From contig NZ_CAQI01000048.1 in NCBI RefSeq assembly GCF_001046895.1, positions 124,001 through 188,000 on the forward strand: a DNA stretch of 64,000 nucleotides, given 5' to 3'. Made by a program: the position numbers and the translations under genes. Source of the stretch: Pseudarthrobacter siccitolerans. GTDB lineage: Bacteria > Actinomycetota > Actinomycetes > Actinomycetales > Micrococcaceae. This document shows positions 60,550 to 64,000 of this stretch, piece by piece. Every line of letters starts with the position of its first letter. Within the stretch, counting starts at the first letter, position 1. The notes beneath the pieces were generated by a model. It was not told the origin of the DNA and did no database searches. It worked only from the letters and a program-made list of their open reading frames with translations.

Positions 60550-61473
60550 ATGCAAACCTTCCTCCCGTACCCCGATTTCCGGCAGAGCGCCGCTGCCCTG
60601 GATACCGCCCGTCTCGGCAAGCAGCGTGTCGAAGCGCTCCAGACGCTGCGCGCCCTGGTGATTCCCGGATATGGCTGGCAGACCCACCCGGCGATCCGGA
60701 TGTGGATGGGCTATGTGCCGGCCCTGACGATGTACGGGCTGGCGATGGTGGACGAATGGACCAAGCGCGGACACCCGGATAAGACGCGTGAGAACATCAC
60801 CGAATTCGCGCCGCAGGCAGCCCACCCGGACTACGCCGCGAAGATTCCGATGCCGCCGTGGCTCGGCGATCCCGATTTCCACCTCAGCCACCGCTCCAGG
60901 CTGGTGCGCAAGGAACCCAAGTTCTACACCTCCGTATTCGAGGATGCAGTACCGGACATGGACTACATCTGGCCGGAGCCGAAGCACGAGTTCCTGCCGC
61001 AGGAACCCGAGGGGGACATTTTGTGGATCCTCCGCTCCCCGCATCACGACGTCGATCCCCAGACCCTGGACACGGTGGCGCTTCCGCCGGTGCACGGTTT
61101 CCCCGCTGCCGCGGCCGCCGGCTCGGACGAGCCCGATGACGGGTACTCCCCTGTCTACATTGACGACGGGTCCCGCCGGCCGTCGAAGCAGCCGCGGAAG
61201 GCGCCGCCCAAGCCGCAGATGAAGAAGCCCACGCGCAAGCGCCTGGCGCAGGAGGAGGCGTTCGCCACGCTTCCCGGGAAAACGCCGGTCGCCGTCCCCT
61301 TCGAACACGGCCACAAGTTTGCCGTGGGGCAGGTGGTGGGCCGGCCGATCACGCTGGACGACGGCAGGTTCGGCAGGAACTTCACGGTTACCGAGATCAT
61401 TGACCGCTCGGCCTTCACGTACCCGGCGCTGCTGCAGGATCCGCGCGTGTTCTTCCCGGTGGAGGCACCGTAG
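60550..61473 (+). CDS. MSMEG_6728-family protein of unknown function
   Basis: A 307-residue actinobacterial protein with an N-terminal domain recognised by MQTFLPYPDFRQSAAALDTARLGKQR, QTHPAIRMWMGYVPALTMYGLAMV and GHPDKTRENITEF. This is the pattern of the DNA/pyrimidine-dimer-binding-like MSMEG_6728 family; the activity is not established. A Lys/Pro-rich linker (PRKAPPKPQMKKPTRKR, about 212-230) connects to a small C-terminal domain. The ATG at 60550 fits the family start. The next gene begins three bases after its stop. Confidence 0.8.
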   Translation: MQTFLPYPDFRQSAAALDTARLGKQRVEALQTLRALVIPGYGWQTHPAIRMWMGYVPALTMYGLAMVDEWTKRGHPDKTRENITEFAPQAAHPDYAAKIPMPPWLGDPDFHLSHRSRLVRKEPKFYTSVFEDAVPDMDYIWPEPKHEFLPQEPEGDILWILRSPHHDVDPQTLDTVALPPVHGFPAAAAAGSDEPDDGYSPVYIDDGSRRPSKQPRKAPPKPQMKKPTRKRLAQEEAFATLPGKTPVAVPFEHGHKFAVGQVVGRPITLDDGRFGRNFTVTEIIDRSAFTYPALLQDPRVFFPVEAP

Positions 61474-61476
61474 GCC

Positions 61477-62337
61477 ATGACAATCCTCCTGGCCGGCTGC
61501 GGCGACCTCGGCACGGAAGCGGGCTTGCGGTTCGCGGCCCAGGGTCAGCGCGTGGTGGGGTGGCGCCGGTCCCCTGCGAAACTGCCAGCGGGCATCGAAG
61601 GTGTGGCGGCTGACCTTAGCGCTCTCGACCTGCCACCGGTTCCGGCGGACACCACCGCCGTCGTTATTGCCGTAGCTGCCGATTCCCCGTCAGAGGACGC
61701 TTACCGGGCCGCGTACGTGCGGGGCGTCAGCAACGTCCTGGACGCTTTGGAGCGCGACGGCGTGACGCCGGGCCGTGTGCTTTTTGTTTCCTCCACGGCC
61801 GTTTACGGCGACGCTCGCGGCGGCTGGGTTGATGAGGGCACGACGCCGGCTCCTGGCGGATTCTCCGGCCGGATCCTGGTGGAAGCCGAGGAACTCCTGC
61901 AGGCGCGGTTCCATGGGACGGGCACCACCAGCATCGCCCTCCGCCTGGGCGGCATCTACGGCCCGGGCCGGACCCGGCTGATAGACCAGGTCCGCAGCGG
62001 TTCGGCCGTGATTCCGGACGCACCCCGTTACACGAACCGCATCCACCGGGACGACGCTGCCGCTGCGATTGTCCATCTGGCCACCATGAGTACCGCTCCG
62101 GCGCCCGTCTATGTTGGTGTGGATGACGATCCAGCCGATCTCGCAGCTGTGCTGCGGTACCTCGCCGATGAACTCGGCCTGGCAGAGCCGCCCGCGGGCG
62201 ACGCCGGACCTGCCCGCGGTGGAAACAAGCGCTGCAGCAACGGGCTTCTCCGAAGCACCGGTTTCAACTTCACGTTTCCGTCCTTCCGGGAGGGCTACCG
62301 GGACATTCTGGCCGGGAACGGCGTCCGCCACCCGTAG
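61477..62337 (+). CDS. NAD(P)-dependent epimerase/dehydratase (YeeZ-like extended SDR)
   Basis: A 286-residue extended short-chain dehydrogenase-like protein. The N-terminus LLAGCGDLGTEAGLRFAAQG is the GxGDxG nucleotide-binding loop typical of the YeeZ subgroup; VLFVSSTAVYG and GGIYGPGRTRL follow. The classical YxxxK is not evident. The substrate is unknown. It starts three bases after the MSMEG_6728-type gene and is probably in the same transcript. Confidence 0.85.
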   Translation: MTILLAGCGDLGTEAGLRFAAQGQRVVGWRRSPAKLPAGIEGVAADLSALDLPPVPADTTAVVIAVAADSPSEDAYRAAYVRGVSNVLDALERDGVTPGRVLFVSSTAVYGDARGGWVDEGTTPAPGGFSGRILVEAEELLQARFHGTGTTSIALRLGGIYGPGRTRLIDQVRSGSAVIPDAPRYTNRIHRDDAAAAIVHLATMSTAPAPVYVGVDDDPADLAAVLRYLADELGLAEPPAGDAGPARGGNKRCSNGLLRSTGFNFTFPSFREGYRDILAGNGVRHP

Positions 62338-62389
62338 GCTGGCCTTTGAATGTCAGCTACCGTGACGCGGCGCAGATGAGGCAGGGTAC

Positions 62390-62782
62390 GTGGATTTTCG
62401 GCACATCATTGAGACGGTCGGCCAGTTCGTGGACTTTGCGGGCGTGGCCGTTATGGTCATCGGGGCGCTGATTTCCATCCCGTTGGCCGTCCGGGGCCAC
62501 CAGCCCCGCAGGCTTCCTGCCGGCGCCGAAAAACTGACCGTGTACCGTTCGTACCGGCAGTTACTGGGGCGGTCCATCCTGCTCGGACTCGAACTCCTGG
62601 TGGCGGCCGACATCATCCGCACCGTGGCCGTCACCCCCACCTTTGAAAGTGTGGGTGTCCTGGCCATCATCGTGTTGATCCGGACATTCCTCAGCTTTTC
62701 ACTGGAGCTGGAAATTACCGGGCGTTGGCCATGGGAGAAGGAGCCCAAGCCCGCCGATTCTGCTGAAGCTGCCGCGCGCTAA
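62390..62782 (+). CDS. DUF1622 family membrane protein
   Basis: A 130-residue protein of DUF1622 with three hydrophobic segments (about 13-31, 62-78 and 88-106: DFAGVAVMVIGALISIPLAV; LGLELLVAADIIRTVAV; LAIIVLIRTFLSFSLELEI). The function is unknown. The start is GTG at 62390, with a GAGGCAGGG region upstream. It lies 52 bases after the epimerase gene. Confidence 0.85.
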   Translation: MDFRHIIETVGQFVDFAGVAVMVIGALISIPLAVRGHQPRRLPAGAEKLTVYRSYRQLLGRSILLGLELLVAADIIRTVAVTPTFESVGVLAIIVLIRTFLSFSLELEITGRWPWEKEPKPADSAEAAAR

Positions 62783-62880
62783 TCCCTCTGTTTGTCTGCC
62801 GTTGCCGTTGGCACTTCAGGGTTTTCCACATAGCTTCTGTTCCAGCCAGTTTTGTCAGTGCCCTCTGGCAGAGTTGACCT

Positions 62881-64000
62881 ATGGAAGCCATCGGGGAACG
62901 GCCTGAGCAGTACGGCAGCAACGTCGTGGTGCTGGGGCGGGCCGGGGTTACTACCCCTGCTGTCCCTTCGGGCTTTGACGATCCGGTGTCAGGCAGTTCC
63001 GGTGCTTTTGCCGCTGCCGACCCTTCCGTGTTCAACGACTATGACGACGGCAGCCGGCTGAGTCCCGGCTGGCGCCTTCATGCTGTGCCCGCCGAGCCCA
63101 CGCGGGCTGCCGGGACCGATTCCGAACCCGCGGGGTCCCTAACAGGCCCCGGGGCGGCAGATTCCCTCCGTGCCGCGGAGCCGCTGGGTCTGGCGGAGCT
63201 CGGCAGGCTGGTAGCCCAGGCTGCTGTCGCCGCGCCGTCGATACTTGCGGGGGCCAGCTATGTTGAAGCCGCTAAATACGCCGCTGGAGTGGAGGACCTC
63301 TCCCGGACTGTGGAGTACCTGCAGGTCCTGTCGGCCGGGACCGTGGACCGGACCCGGACCCAGGCCATCGCCGCCGCGGACGCGGCACGCGCCAACCGGT
63401 CCCGCACCGGCAAGGGCTGGGTCACCGGCTGGGACAACGGCGTCGAAACCCTCAACGAAACAGACACCAACTGGCCTGGCCAAGCAACAGCACGGGACGC
63501 CGGGAGCGATGCTGCAACAGGGACCGGCGGGCGGGGCCGGGACCGGGTGATTACTTCACCGGCTGATGACGGCTGCGCCAACACCGGCGAGTCCCTCCGG
63601 CTCCTGCTGCGGATCGGTAAAAGCGAAGCCAACCGCCGCCTGGCCCTGGCAAAAGACATCCTGCCCGCCAGCACCCTTACCGGCGACGTCATCCCCGCAC
63701 CCCGCGAACACCTCGCCGCCGCCTTCACCCCCAGCACCAGCACCAGCACGGGCACTCCCAACACCGAAGACTCCATCGGGCCGGAAGACGGCACTGGCAC
63801 CGGGGACAGCACCGGCAGCGAAGAGCCCTTGGGCGCCGACAACCGAGTGCAGGGCACAGCCGCTGCCTGCCCGGCGGTCTCGTCCCGGGCCGGGACCATC
63901 ATCGCCCTGACCCTGAACCGGCTCCAGCACCTCACCACACCCGAAAAACTGGCCCTGATCGAAGAAAACCTCACCGCCACCGCGGCCACATCAGACCCCG
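62881..64000 (+). CDS. DUF222/13E12 family protein, C-terminus off the right edge
   Basis: An open frame from the ATG at 62881 to the window end (373 codons). After a variable N-terminus it shows DUF222 features: AAGVEDLSRTVEYLQVLSAGTVDRTRTQAIA and LRLLLRIGKSEANRRLALAKDILP, then a Ser/Thr/Gly-rich low-complexity insert and TLNRLQHLTTPEKLALIEEN. An HNH domain would be expected beyond the edge. It is a second member of the family found at 13600-15171, on the opposite strand. No strong ribosome-binding site is seen. Confidence 0.82.
   Translation, partial: MEAIGERPEQYGSNVVVLGRAGVTTPAVPSGFDDPVSGSSGAFAAADPSVFNDYDDGSRLSPGWRLHAVPAEPTRAAGTDSEPAGSLTGPGAADSLRAAEPLGLAELGRLVAQAAVAAPSILAGASYVEAAKYAAGVEDLSRTVEYLQVLSAGTVDRTRTQAIAAADAARANRSRTGKGWVTGWDNGVETLNETDTNWPGQATARDAGSDAATGTGGRGRDRVITSPADDGCANTGESLRLLLRIGKSEANRRLALAKDILPASTLTGDVIPAPREHLAAAFTPSTSTSTGTPNTEDSIGPEDGTGTGDSTGSEEPLGADNRVQGTAAACPAVSSRAGTIIALTLNRLQHLTTPEKLALIEENLTATAATSDP

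Overview
The window is high-GC chromosomal DNA from an actinobacterium of the Micrococcaceae, most like Arthrobacter or Pseudarthrobacter. This rests on gene content: two DUF222/13E12-family HNH genes, a bacterial proteasome activator ending in GQYL, a resuscitation-promoting-factor (Rpf) LysM protein, a DinB/mycothiol-transferase-type protein, Excalibur surface proteins, frequent GTG/TTG starts, and a sulfoquinovose (SQ) cluster of the kind reported from Arthrobacter. No rRNA, tRNA, CRISPR array, insertion sequence or phage gene was seen. No gene-free stretch exceeds 300 bases.

Layout. 1-3262: membrane proteins (DUF1295, DUF2177, CNNM/CBS) and an unknown protein. 3274-7413: RpiR/SIS regulator divergent from an operon of sugar-porter-type MFS permease, GAF protein and cytosolic amidohydrolase. 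7588-10248: an ester-cyclase-fold protein and two adjacent Excalibur proteins, one carrying an HNH nuclease domain behind a structured, riboswitch-like leader. 10498-18224: small stand-alone genes (VOC, DinB, bpa, two DUF1801-type, DUF222-HNH, alpha/beta hydrolase, Tat-exported amidohydrolase, GNAT). 18297-20546: MarR regulator with tandem operators, MFS exporter, SRPBCC protein.

20589-32407 is the most coherent system: a sulfoglycolytic (sulfo-EMP type) SQ catabolism locus. On the minus strand lie a Gfo/Idh/MocA enzyme (probable NAD+-dependent sulfoquinovosidase), a DeoR regulator and a 2-hydroxyacid dehydrogenase. Divergently lie sulfofructose kinase, SFP aldolase (YihT-like), ABC binding protein and two permeases, sulfolactaldehyde dehydrogenase, TauE/SafE exporter, SQ isomerase (YihS-like) and a previously unremarked 63-residue protein. 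Proposed flow: SQ glycoside uptake, release of SQ, isomerisation to sulfofructose, phosphorylation, aldol cleavage to DHAP and sulfolactaldehyde, oxidation to sulfolactate, export. A 16-bp operator TGTTG-N6-CAACA occurs at the regulator's own promoter and in the divergent promoter.

32435-40490: phosphotransferase, ArsR-AHSA1 fusion with its operator, then a LacI-regulated alpha-glucoside operon (binding protein, two permeases, GH13 glucosidase). Neither sugar ABC system encodes its own ATPase, so both probably use a shared MsiK/MsmX-type ATPase. 40529-46462: MFS transporter, class A beta-lactamase-like protein, GNAT, DUF6457 protein and an FdhF/YdeP molybdoenzyme. 46703-53795: RecQ helicase, TerC membrane protein, a 1213-residue RecB-like nuclease/helicase and acylphosphatase. 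53944-64000: a winged-helix/Lys-Ala/X25 starch-binding fusion, adenosine/adenine deaminase, a UvrA paralogue, an Rpf-LysM protein, several small or unknown genes, and a second DUF222 gene running off the right edge.
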